The notes beneath the pieces were generated by a model. That model was not told where the DNA came from. It saw only the letters and a program-made list of their open reading frames with translations, and searched no databases. A program made the translations under genes and the position numbers. This document shows positions 9,236-16,741 of a stretch of DNA of 33,928 nucleotides, one piece after another. Origin of the DNA: Motilibacter aurantiacus. Lineage in GTDB: Bacteria > Actinomycetota > Actinomycetes > Motilibacterales > Motilibacteraceae. The stretch is from positions 19,034 through 52,961 of the forward strand of contig NZ_JAANNO010000013.1 in NCBI RefSeq assembly GCF_011250645.1, read 5' to 3'. Each line of letters starts with the position of its first letter. Positions within the stretch are counted from its first letter, which is position 1.

Positions 9236-9251
9236 GCGCAATGCGTTGCAC
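9236..9251. promoter_or_regulatory. Operator-like palindrome upstream of the dehydrogenase promoter
   Basis: GCAATGCGTTGC at 9238-9249 is an imperfect palindrome (GCAA/TTGC arms) about 22 bases upstream of the -35 box. The arms resemble LacI-family half-sites, which would suit a sugar-oxidising enzyme. No regulator gene is adjacent, so assignment is tentative. Confidence 0.3.
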
Positions 9252-9819
9252 AACCGTTACGCGAGATCTGTCGGAGCTGGCAGAACCCCGTGGGGGTCCT
9301 CGTGCCCAGGCTCGCCGGCGCTCATGCCGACCCGGACATGTCAGACTATGCGGACGCCGCCTCGCCCGGGTGGGGGAGTGTGGTGGTGGCCGGCGCCCCG
9401 GGTCGCGGTGCCTAGAAGGGTGTGGCAAGATGGATGAGATGGCCCCATGGGGCACGTGCCGACGCGCTCCTCGGCGACCCCTGATCAGGCTCACCTGAAT
9501 TCGACTTATCCGAAGCAGTTCGTGTGGCCTCGAGTGTTCCTTGCAATGGGCTCTCGTCCCGCCCGGACGACGACGGCACGCGCGTACGCCGCCCCCTCAC
9601 CTCCCTCGTGATCGACCGCCACGAGCTTGCGCCCCTGCTGGACCGGCCGGCGGCCCTCGGCAAGCCCCCCGGAAGGGGACGCGGGGAGCAGCCGGGGGAG
9701 CCCCTTGACCCCGCAGACGGGCAGGAGGACAGTGGACGGCAGAGGGAGGGCTGCTCCTAACGCCCAGCAACGCTGAGGCCTCACCGAGCCGTTCTTACGG
9801 TCGCGGGGCGCCCTCCCCC
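9252..9819. other. Non-coding stretch between dehydrogenase promoter and response regulator
   Basis: About 570 bases with only short overlapping frames on both strands. None has a good ribosome site, a recognisable domain or an interrupted-gene signature. The longest, 78 codons at 9524-9760 on the plus strand, is Arg/Pro/Gly-rich and starts without a Shine-Dalgarno. I see no convincing gene, tRNA or repeat here. Confidence 0.5.
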
Positions 9820-10488
9820 TCAGCTGCCCGGCCGCAGCAGCCCCGTCTCGTACGCCATCACCACCGCCTGCACCCGGTCCCGCAGCCCGAGCTTGGCCAG
9901 GATGCGCCCCACGTGGGTCTTCACCGTCGCCTCGCTGAGGGCCAGCCGCTGCGCCACCTCGGCGTTGCTGAGCCCACGGCCGACGAGCAGCAGCACGTCC
10001 CGCTCGCGGGCGGTCAGGGCGGACAGCGACTCCGGGTCGGGCGCCGGCCCGCCCGGCAGTGACGGGGCGAACCGCTCCAGCAGCCGTCGCGTGGTGCTGG
10101 GGGCGACGACGGCGTCCCCGGACGCGACGGCGCGGATGGCGTACACCAGCTCGGCCGGCGGGACGTCCTTGAGCAGGAACCCGCTGGCTCCCGCGCCGAG
10201 GGCGGCGTAGGCGTACTCGTCGAGGTCGAACGTCGTGAGGATCAGCACCCGGGGCGCCGCCGCCCGGGCCCGCAGCCGGCGGGTGGCCTCCACCCCGTCG
10301 AGCTCGGGCATGCGCACGTCCATGAGCACGACGTCGGCGGGGACCGCCTCGAGCACGCGGAGGGCGGCGGCGCCGTCGCCCGCCTCCCCGACGACCTCGA
10401 TGTCGGGCTGTGCCTGCAGCACCATGCCGAAGCCGGTGCGGACCAGCTCCTGGTCGTCGACGAGGACGACCCGGACCGGCGCGCTCAC
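9820..10488 (-). CDS. NarL/LuxR-family response regulator
   Basis: 222 residues. The receiver domain (1-120) has the DD acid pocket at residues 11-12, the phosphoacceptor Asp57 (VLMDVRMPELDG), the Thr in LILTTFD, and Lys in GASGFLLKDVPP. The LuxR-type helix-turn-helix (about 155-215) reads LTARERDVLLLVGRGLSNAEVAQRL, then SEATVKTHVGRILAKLGLRDR. It is a DNA-binding transcription factor activated by phosphorylation. GTG 10488 overlaps the stop of the upstream kinase gene (GTGA), which proves the pair is one operon. Targets are unknown; the dehydrogenase gene downstream on the same strand is one candidate. Confidence 0.93.
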   Translation of the reverse strand: MSAPVRVVLVDDQELVRTGFGMVLQAQPDIEVVGEAGDGAAALRVLEAVPADVVLMDVRMPELDGVEATRRLRARAAAPRVLILTTFDLDEYAYAALGAGASGFLLKDVPPAELVYAIRAVASGDAVVAPSTTRRLLERFAPSLPGGPAPDPESLSALTARERDVLLLVGRGLSNAEVAQRLALSEATVKTHVGRILAKLGLRDRVQAVVMAYETGLLRPGS

Positions 10489-11726
10489 TCCCGGCCGCCG
10501 GCCACGGGCAGCACCGCGCGCACGCCGAAGCCGCCCCCGTCGCGCGGCCCCGCCTCGACCCGGCCGCCGAGGGCCGCAGCCCGCTCGCGCATGCCGCGGA
10601 TCCCGTGGCCTCCGGCGCCCAGCGGGGCGGCCCCGGCCCCGTCGTCCACCACCTCCACGTGCACCGCGCCCTCCTTCTCGCGTACGCGGACGACCACCGA
10701 CGCGACCTCGACGGCGTGCCTGAGCACGTTGGTCAGCGACTCCTGGATGATGCGGTACGCCGCCAGCTGCACGCTCGGCGGCGCGGCCTCGCCCGCCCGA
10801 TCCTGCAGGTCGAGCTCGGCCGGCAGCCCACGGGCCCGGGCCTCGCCCACGAGGCGCCGGACGGCGGCGAGGTCCGGCTGCGGGGCCAGCCCGTCCCCGT
10901 CCTCGGCGCGCAGCACGTCGAGCAGCCGGCGCATCTCGGCCAGCGTGGACCGCCCGGTGTCCGCGATCGTCGCCACGGCGGCGCGGGCCTGGGCCGGGTC
11001 GGCGTCGAGGGCGTACCCGGCGCCGTCGGCCTGCACCACCATCACGGTCACGTTGTGCGCGAGCACGTCGTGCAGCTCCCGGGCGATCCGCGCCCGCTCC
11101 TCCGCGACGGCCGCCCGGTCCAGGCTCTCGCGCTCGCGCTCGAGCCGGGCGGCCCGCTCCTCGAGCTCCTCGAGGTACGCGCGGCGCAGCCCCACGTTCA
11201 CGCCCAGGATGTAGACGGTCGACACCAGCGCCCCGGAGAGCAGCTGGTTGCCCACGGTGCCGTCCGGCTGGCCGAATGCCATGAGGGCCACCCCGACGAA
11301 GCAGACGGCCAGCGCCGCGCGGCGCCAGCGCTCCTCGTCCCGGCACGCGACGTTGTGCAGCGCGACGAGCAGGCAGAGCTGGACCGGGTTCAGGGGCACG
11401 CCGGCGAGCCACTGGACGAACGCCGTCGACGCGACCACCCCGAACACCGCCCGGGAGCGCTCCCGCCGCCACCAGAGGGCGAGCGGCGGCACGAGCTGCA
11501 CGGCGGCGACGACCGCGTCCGGCGTGGAGGTGTGGTCGGCGGCGTAGGGCAGGTACGACGCGGCGAGCGCCAGGAGCGGCAGGACCACCGGCAGGTGGAG
11601 CACCCAGGGGTGCCGGCAGGCCCACGCGCGCAGCCGGGAGTCCCGCCGGCGGGCAGGCGGCAGCGCCCCGCCCGCAGGGGCGGGCAGGGGAGCGGTGGCC
11701 CGCGCGGCGAGCGTGCTCGAGGTCAT
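10485..11726 (-). CDS. NarL-family sensor histidine kinase
   Basis: 413 residues from ATG 11726. A longer frame reaches 11933 but would run into the flhA promoter area and is Arg/Gly-rich, so the shorter start is chosen. About five hydrophobic segments (about 40-60, 68-85, 92-125, 135-155, 160-180) form a membrane sensor, then a coiled coil (180-212). The HisKA_3 phosphoacceptor motif is ERARIARELHDVLAHNVTVM with His219. The ATPase domain follows: IIQESLTNVLRHA (N box), VEVVDDGAGA (G1) and HGIRGMRERAAALGG (G2). It autophosphorylates and passes phosphate to the adjacent regulator. There is no extracellular ligand domain, so it probably senses a membrane or cell-envelope signal. Confidence 0.92.
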   Translation of the reverse strand: MTSSTLAARATAPLPAPAGGALPPARRRDSRLRAWACRHPWVLHLPVVLPLLALAASYLPYAADHTSTPDAVVAAVQLVPPLALWWRRERSRAVFGVVASTAFVQWLAGVPLNPVQLCLLVALHNVACRDEERWRRAALAVCFVGVALMAFGQPDGTVGNQLLSGALVSTVYILGVNVGLRRAYLEELEERAARLERERESLDRAAVAEERARIARELHDVLAHNVTVMVVQADGAGYALDADPAQARAAVATIADTGRSTLAEMRRLLDVLRAEDGDGLAPQPDLAAVRRLVGEARARGLPAELDLQDRAGEAAPPSVQLAAYRIIQESLTNVLRHAVEVASVVVRVREKEGAVHVEVVDDGAGAAPLGAGGHGIRGMRERAAALGGRVEAGPRDGGGFGVRAVLPVAGGRE

Positions 11727-11733
11727 GCCGGCA

Positions 11734-11739
11734 ACGCTA
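11734..11739 (-). promoter_or_regulatory. -10 box of a probably leaderless kinase-regulator transcript
   Basis: On the minus strand TAGCGT is followed by seven bases (TGCCGGC) and then the ATG at 11726. This TAnnnT-N7-ATG spacing places the transcription start at or next to the start codon, the usual picture for leaderless actinobacterial mRNAs. No Shine-Dalgarno is present, which agrees. It also supports the 11726 start. Confidence 0.5.
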
Positions 11740-11855
11740 GGCGCGGGGCGCCCGGACGTCGTCTGCCTGCAGGCCCCTGCCCGCGTACGCCGCGAGGACC
11801 ACCCGCTGCCCCGGGCCCGCCTGCGGGACCACCCGGCCGGAGTGCGGCCCAGGGC

Positions 11856-11882
11856 TAAAGACCCGGGACCGGCTGTCGAAGA
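11856..11882 (+). promoter_or_regulatory. Sigma-28 (FliA/WhiG-type) promoter of the flhA operon
   Basis: TAAA at 11856-11859, a 15-base spacer, then GTCGAAGA at 11875-11882, against the consensus TAAA-N15-GCCGATAA (-35 perfect, -10 five of eight). It sits about 70 bases before the flhA start, downstream of the divergent kinase gene. This suggests that the second flagellar block is transcribed by the flagellar sigma factor. Confidence 0.5.
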
Positions 11883-11950
11883 AGCAGAGCCAGGAAGGCA
11901 CCCCAGGCCACGGTCGGCCGCCCCGCTTCTCACGCGAACCGGATGGTGCT

Positions 11951-14008
11951 GTGAAGTCGAAGAACCTCGGCCAGGTGGGTATCCCCGCCGGTGTCGTCGC
12001 GATCATCCTGATGCTGGTCGTGCCGCTGCCCACGGTCGTGCTCGACATGCTCATCGCGCTGAACATCGCGTTCGCGCTCGTGGTCCTGCTCGTGGCCATG
12101 TTCGTGAGGCGGGCCCTCGACTTCGCGGTCTTCCCGGCGCTGATCCTCATCGCGACCCTGTTCCGGCTCGCGCTCAACGTGAGCGCCACCCGGCTCGTGC
12201 TGCGCGACGGCTTCGCCGGCAACGTCATCGAGTCGTTCGGCCACTTCGTGGTCGGCGGCTCGCTGGTCATCGGCCTGGTCATCTTCTTCATCCTGGTGAT
12301 CATCCAGTTCATGGTGATCACGAAGGGCGCCGAGCGGGTCGCCGAGGTCGGCGCCCGCTTCACCCTCGACGCGATGCCCGGCAAGCAGATGGCGATCGAC
12401 GCCGACCTCAACGCCGGCATCATCGACGAGGACGAGGCCCGCCGTCGCCGCGAGGACGTGGCGGCCGAGGCCGACTTCTACGGCGCCATGGACGGTGCGT
12501 CCAAGTTCGTCAAGGGCGACGCGATCGCCGCGATCATCATCACCGCGGTCAACCTGCTCGGCGGGTTCGTGGTCGGTGTCGTGCAGAAGGGCATGGCGCC
12601 CGGCGAGGCCGCCCACACGTACAGCCTGCTCTCGATCGGCGACGGCCTGGTCTCCCAGATCCCGGCGCTGCTGCTCTCGGTCGCGACCGGCCTCATCGTC
12701 ACCCGGTCGACCTCCAAGGCCGACATGGGCAGCGACTTCGTCCAGCAGCTCGGCCAGCAGCGCAACGCGCTCCGGATCGGTGCCTTCGCGGTCCTCGGCC
12801 TCTGCCTCATCCCGGGCCTGCCCAAGCTCCCGTTCCTCGTGGTCGGCGGCGGCGTCTTCTACCTCTCGACCAAGCTCAAGAAGCCCGACGAGGCCGCGGC
12901 CGAGCTGCAGGCCGCCGAGGCCGCCGCGGCGCTCGAGGCCGGCCCGGCGCCGGACTCGCCCGAGGCGCTCGCCGACGAGATGCTCGTCGACTCCCTCGCG
13001 CTCGAGCTGGCGGTGGACCTCGTCGACCTGGTCGACACCTCGGCCGGCGGGGACCTGCTCGACCGGGTACGCGCCCTGCGCCGCAAGATCGCGCTCGACC
13101 TGGGCATCGTCCTCCCGCCGGTCCGCACCCGCGACGACCTCGAGCTCCCGCTCTCGACCTACGTCATCAAGATCGGCGGCGTGCCCGCCGCCCGCGGCGA
13201 GGCCCCGACGGGCCACGTGCTCGCCATCAGCGACTCGCTCGAGGGCCTGCCCGGCACCCCCACCCGTGAGCCGGTCTTCGGCCTCGCCGCCAAGTGGGTC
13301 CCCGCCGAGCTGCGCCACCAGGCCGAGCTGCTCGGCGCGACCGTGGTGGACCGCGCCAGCGTGGTCACGACGCACCTGGCCGAGGTGGTCCGGGAGGGCG
13401 CCAGCCGCCTGCTCGGCCGCGAGGACGTCCGCTCGCTGGTCGACATGGTCAAGCGGACCCACCCGGTGGTCGTCGAGGAGCTCACCCCCGCCGCGCTCAC
13501 GCTCGGCGAGGTCCAGCGGGTCCTGCAGGCGATGCTCGACGAGGGCGTCTCCATCCGCGACCTGCCGCGCATCTTCGAGGCGCTGTCGCTGCGGGCCAAG
13601 CAGGGCACCGACGTCGAGGGCCTGGTCGAGGCCGCCCGCACGGCGCTCGGCCCGGCGATCGCCGCCGCGTACGCCCCGGACGGCGTCCTGCGCTGCTTCA
13701 CCCTGGACCCGCGCCTGGAGCAGGCGATGTTCGAGTCGATGGTCGCCGGCGACGGCGGGACGCACATCCTGCTCGACGCGATGCGTGCCGAGGCGGTCAC
13801 CAACCGGCTCGCCCAGATGGCCGAGCTGGCCGAGCAGCGCGGGACCACACCGGTTCTCGTCTGCAGCCCTCAGGTCCGATCCGCAGTGCGCCGACTGACT
13901 CGCAACGCTGCTCCGCGGGTACCCGTGCTCTCGTACGGTGAGGTAACCGGGCAGCTACGGATTGAGACGATGGGAGTGGTTGACGATGCCCACGCGCCTG
14001 CTGCTTGA
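11951..14008 (+). CDS. flhA: Flagellar export apparatus protein FlhA
   Basis: 685 residues. The first 320 hold about eight membrane helices and the FHIPEP signature region: FRLALNVSATRLVLRDG, then VAEVGARFTLDAMPGKQMAIDADLNAG and DFYGAMDGASKFVKGDAIA. The C-terminal cytosolic domain (about 345-685) forms the nonameric ring that receives chaperone-substrate complexes. Recognisable parts include LVDMVKRTHPVVVEELTP, VQRVLQAMLDEGVSIRDLPRIFEAL and RVPVLSYGEV near the end. GTG 11951 is the only start that keeps the conserved N-terminus. FlhA completes the export gate encoded at the left of the window. Its stop lies inside flhF (23-base overlap). Confidence 0.96.
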   Translation: MKSKNLGQVGIPAGVVAIILMLVVPLPTVVLDMLIALNIAFALVVLLVAMFVRRALDFAVFPALILIATLFRLALNVSATRLVLRDGFAGNVIESFGHFVVGGSLVIGLVIFFILVIIQFMVITKGAERVAEVGARFTLDAMPGKQMAIDADLNAGIIDEDEARRRREDVAAEADFYGAMDGASKFVKGDAIAAIIITAVNLLGGFVVGVVQKGMAPGEAAHTYSLLSIGDGLVSQIPALLLSVATGLIVTRSTSKADMGSDFVQQLGQQRNALRIGAFAVLGLCLIPGLPKLPFLVVGGGVFYLSTKLKKPDEAAAELQAAEAAAALEAGPAPDSPEALADEMLVDSLALELAVDLVDLVDTSAGGDLLDRVRALRRKIALDLGIVLPPVRTRDDLELPLSTYVIKIGGVPAARGEAPTGHVLAISDSLEGLPGTPTREPVFGLAAKWVPAELRHQAELLGATVVDRASVVTTHLAEVVREGASRLLGREDVRSLVDMVKRTHPVVVEELTPAALTLGEVQRVLQAMLDEGVSIRDLPRIFEALSLRAKQGTDVEGLVEAARTALGPAIAAAYAPDGVLRCFTLDPRLEQAMFESMVAGDGGTHILLDAMRAEAVTNRLAQMAELAEQRGTTPVLVCSPQVRSAVRRLTRNAAPRVPVLSYGEVTGQLRIETMGVVDDAHAPAA

Positions 14009-15617
14009 GGGACCTGACATCCAGGAGCTGCTCGCCCGGGTACGGGCCGAGCACGGGCCGAAGGCGCGCATCGTCCAGGCGGACAAGATCCGCACGGGTG
14101 GCTTCGCCGGCTTCTTCACCAAGGAGCGCTACGAGGTCGCCGTCGAGATCCCGGACGCCGAGCCCGCCCCGGCTCCCGCTCCCGCGCCGACCCCGGCCGC
14201 CGAGAACCTGCTCGACATGATCGACGAGGTCCGCGACCAGATCGGCATCACGGGGAACCCCGGGGCGCCGGTCGCGGTGCCGCAGGCCCCGGTAGCCCCG
14301 GTGCCGGCGGCGCCCGTGCCGCCCGCCGCGGTCCCGCCGGCCGCCGCCGTGCCGGCCCCGGTGGCGCCGGCACCGCCGGCGCCGGCCGCGCCCGCTGCGC
14401 CGCTCGTCCAGCCTGCTCCTGCGGCGCCCGCCCCGGCGTACGCGGCGACGGACGCGGGGACGTACACCGTCGCCGCGGCCGCCCCCGCTGCGCAGCCTGC
14501 GGCTGCCCAGCCCGCCCCGGCCCAGCCTGCCGCCGCCCAGCCCGCCGCCCCCGAGGTCCGGCTCCCGCCGACCCGGCCGGACGCGCCCGAGGTGCAGCCG
14601 GCCGAGTTCCCCACCGTCTCGACGCAGTCGCCGAGCTTCGCCCACGTGCTCGCCGGGCTGGCGCGGGAGGCCGACGGCGCAGAGGCCCGCTTCACGGCCG
14701 GGCTGCCCACGGCGCCCGCCCCCACCGTCACCGCGGCGCCGGCGGGCGCCCCGGCGTCGCCGACCGCCGTGCCGCAGAGCGTTCCGGTCGCGGTCGAGGT
14801 CCCGTCCGCGTTCCCGGCGCAGGGCTTCTCCGAGCCCGTCGTCGAGCCGGAGTTCGTGGACGCCGCGCCGGCGGACGAGGCCCGCGCGGGGACGGTCATC
14901 GACCTGACCCAGCAGGAGCAGACGCTGCTGCCGGCCCTGGCCGAGCCGCAGGACGGGCTCACGCCGGCGCTGCGGGCCCTGGGCGTGCCCCCGGAGCTCA
15001 CCGCTGCCGTCGCGGCTGTCCCGACCTGGAACAGCCACGCCGCGGTCGCGCGCCTCGTGGCCGCGCTGCCCGAGGCGCCGAAGCCGCCGGCGAAGGCCGG
15101 GGACGTGCTGGTCATCGTGGGAGAGGGTGCCGCCGCGTACGGCGTGGCGCGCAAGACCGCGAGCGCCATGCGCCTGGACCCGGACAAGGTCCTGCTCGCC
15201 GCGCCGACGGGCCTGGGCACCGGCGTGCACAGCCGCCGCCGCATCCCGAACGCGGCGGAGGCCGTCCGCCGCTCGCGCCGCCTGCACCTGTCCGAGAGCG
15301 CGACCATCGTGGCCGTCGACGCCCCGCTGGGCCGCTCCGGCGCGGACTGGGCGCGCGGCGTGATCGCCGGCCTCGAGGCGACCGCCGTGTGGGCGGTCGT
15401 CGACGCCACGCGCAAGACGGGTGATGTCGCCAAGCACCTGCGCCGAATTGGTGGAGTGGACGCCGTCGCTGTCGAACACCTTGATGACACGGCGGACCCG
15501 TGCAGCGTTCTCGCGCTCGGCGTCCCGGTGGCGGTGCTCGACGGGCGCCGCGCCACACCCGCTGCCTGGTCGGCGCTGCTCGGCGCCCGGCTGGGCACCG
15601 ACGAGGAGGAAGAGTGA
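13986..15617 (+). CDS. flhF: FlhF-like protein with degenerate SRP-GTPase domain
   Basis: 543 residues starting MPTRLLLEGPDIQELLARVRAE, the usual FlhF opening, with HGPKARIVQADKIRTGGFAGFF close behind (compare LGPDA and GGFLGFF in classical FlhF). A Pro/Ala-rich linker fills about residues 58-200. The C-terminal 180 residues follow the SRP-GTPase layout, but the P-loop position reads VGEGAAAYGVARKTA instead of G-x-x-G-x-GKTT, and the DTAGR position reads VDAPLGRSGADW. GTP binding in the normal way is therefore unlikely. FlhF places and numbers flagella at the cell pole; this form may act as a structural adaptor. It overlaps flhA by 23 bases and pilZ by 4 (GTGA). I infer family from N-terminus, layout and position. 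Confidence 0.75.
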   Translation: MPTRLLLEGPDIQELLARVRAEHGPKARIVQADKIRTGGFAGFFTKERYEVAVEIPDAEPAPAPAPAPTPAAENLLDMIDEVRDQIGITGNPGAPVAVPQAPVAPVPAAPVPPAAVPPAAAVPAPVAPAPPAPAAPAAPLVQPAPAAPAPAYAATDAGTYTVAAAAPAAQPAAAQPAPAQPAAAQPAAPEVRLPPTRPDAPEVQPAEFPTVSTQSPSFAHVLAGLAREADGAEARFTAGLPTAPAPTVTAAPAGAPASPTAVPQSVPVAVEVPSAFPAQGFSEPVVEPEFVDAAPADEARAGTVIDLTQQEQTLLPALAEPQDGLTPALRALGVPPELTAAVAAVPTWNSHAAVARLVAALPEAPKPPAKAGDVLVIVGEGAAAYGVARKTASAMRLDPDKVLLAAPTGLGTGVHSRRRIPNAAEAVRRSRRLHLSESATIVAVDAPLGRSGADWARGVIAGLEATAVWAVVDATRKTGDVAKHLRRIGGVDAVAVEHLDDTADPCSVLALGVPVAVLDGRRATPAAWSALLGARLGTDEEEE

Positions 15618-16255
15618 GCACGACGCTTCCCGACGTCAACGAGCTCGTGCGGATCGCCCTGGACGACGACGAGCTCGTGCTGCCCTCGCGGGTCGAGGAC
15701 AGCGTCGACGGAGACCTGCTGCTGGCGGCCGCGGCGTACGTCGGCGACATCGAGGGCCCGCGGGCGGGCACGGTCGTCTCGGTCCACTGGACCTGCAGGC
15801 GCGGCGTCTGCAGCGTGGCCGCGCTGTTCATCGGCGCGGAGCGGTCCGGCACCGGCATGAAGCTCTGGCGGGTACGGCCGGCGGGCTCGGTGGAGCTCCG
15901 GCAGCGCCGGCGGTACGCCCGGGTCGAGGTCAACGGGGCGCTCTCCGTGGTCAACCCCGAGGTCGACACCATCCGCGTCGGCTGGATGCTGGACCTGGGC
16001 GAGGGCGGCGTGCGCTGCCGGGTCGCCCCGGGGGCGTTCAAGGCCGACGAGCCGGTCGAGTGCCGGCTCAACGTGGACGGCGACGTCCTCGTGGTCCACG
16101 GCACGGTGCTGCGCGCCGAGAAGCCGGTGAACGGCTACGAGGAGCTCGTCGTGACGTTCCCCGACGACCACCCGGCGGCCGACCTGGTTCGCAAGCACGT
16201 GTTCGCGGAGCAGTTGCGCGCCCGGCGGGCGGCGACCGCGGGAGGCCAGGCGTGA
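15614..16255 (+). CDS. PilZ-domain c-di-GMP receptor protein
   Basis: 213 residues. An N-terminal beta-rich domain (1-95) resembles the YcgR-type flagellar brake domain (LVLPSRVEDSVDGDLLLAAAAYVGDIEGP). The PilZ domain (about 96-195) starts with the RxxxR arm, visible in RQRRRYARVEV, and continues with the second motif D-L-G-E-G-G (normally D/N-x-S-x-x-G; the Ser is Gly here), then VRCRVAP and VHGTVLRAEK. Such proteins bind c-di-GMP and slow or bias the flagellar motor. GTG 15614 overlaps the flhF stop and the stop overlaps the next GTG, so it is co-translated with flagellar genes. Nucleotide binding is likely but the Ser replacement may weaken it. Confidence 0.85.
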   Translation: MSTTLPDVNELVRIALDDDELVLPSRVEDSVDGDLLLAAAAYVGDIEGPRAGTVVSVHWTCRRGVCSVAALFIGAERSGTGMKLWRVRPAGSVELRQRRRYARVEVNGALSVVNPEVDTIRVGWMLDLGEGGVRCRVAPGAFKADEPVECRLNVDGDVLVVHGTVLRAEKPVNGYEELVVTFPDDHPAADLVRKHVFAEQLRARRAATAGGQA

Positions 16256-16563
16256 ACATCCTGCGTCCCGGGTCCGTCGTCGGCGGGCTCCTGCTCTCGT
16301 CGCCGACGATGTACTCCGCCCTCATCACCGAGACGATCGGCGTGGACGCGGCGATCTACCGCTTCCTCTTCGGCGTGCTGGTCACCGGTGTCGCGCTGTC
16401 CATCCTCGACGCGATCACGGTGGCGTACGCGACGAAGAACGAGGCGGAGCGGCCCAAGCCGGTCAACCCCTACATCCAGGGCCGCCGGGCGACCGACGCC
16501 CCGCCGGTCGTGCCGACCACGGCCATGGACATGCCGGCTCTCGAGCCGGTCGCCCTGCCCTGA
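16252..16563 (+). CDS. Small membrane protein of the flhA operon, function unknown
   Basis: 103 residues from GTG 16252, which overlaps the pilZ stop. The first 40 residues contain one moderately hydrophobic segment (VVGGLLLSSPTMYSALIT) and a clear helix at about 42-62 (FLFGVLVTGVALSILDAITV). A cytoplasmic-looking tail rich in Pro/Ala/Thr follows (PYIQGRRATDAPPVVPTT). I do not recognise a family. Four-base overlaps on this operon suggest a role linked to PilZ or flagellar assembly, for example as a membrane anchor. It is the last gene before a strong hairpin. Confidence 0.75.
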   Translation: MNILRPGSVVGGLLLSSPTMYSALITETIGVDAAIYRFLFGVLVTGVALSILDAITVAYATKNEAERPKPVNPYIQGRRATDAPPVVPTTAMDMPALEPVALP

Positions 16564-16578
16564 CACCCCCGACCTGGA

Positions 16579-16609
16579 CGGCCCCGTCGCGCATCGCGCG
16601 GCGGGGCCG
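16579..16609 (+). terminator. Hairpin terminator of the flhA-flhF-pilZ operon
   Basis: Bases 16579-16592 pair with 16596-16609 (14 bp, one G-U) around a three-base loop. It starts 16 bases after the stop of the small membrane protein gene. No T-run follows. Confidence 0.7.
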
Positions 16610-16665
16610 GTCGGCGTCTGCCGGACGCCGGCAGTGCGATTCGTGAGCGCCGAGTCCTGACTTCC

Positions 16666-16693
16666 TCAACAGCAGCGTGCGTGACGCCGATGG
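16666..16693 (+). promoter_or_regulatory. Possible FliA-type promoter of the RTX/fibronectin gene
   Basis: TCAA at 16666-16669, a 16-base spacer and GCCGATGG at 16686-16693. The -10 matches GCCGATAA at six of eight positions. It lies about 50 bases before the ATG at 16742. If real, the secreted protein is part of the flagellar regulon. The -35 is off-consensus by one base and the spacer is one base long. Confidence 0.4.
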
Positions 16694-16741
16694 GCTGGGG
16701 GAGCCGTAGGAAGCCGGAGCGATCAGGAGAGGCGGGCCTCG

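Noticed and set aside
9241-9784. Several 60-90 codon frames between dehydrogenase and regulator
   Set aside because: No ribosome sites, no domains, overlapping on both strands with biased composition.
10489-11625. Fusion of the response regulator to a long N-terminal extension in the same frame
   Set aside because: The upstream part is the shadow of the kinase gene in another frame. The GTG at 10488 overlapping the kinase stop is the proper start.
10410-11858. 482-codon plus-strand frame over the histidine kinase
   Set aside because: Antisense shadow; the kinase motifs on the minus strand are complete.
11930-13765. Long minus-strand frame opposite flhA
   Set aside because: Shadow; no domain, and flhA is certain.
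13797-16198. Long minus-strand frames opposite flhF and pilZ
   Set aside because: The Gly/Arg and Ala/Gly-rich stretches mirror the Pro/Ala linker of FlhF. They are not genes.
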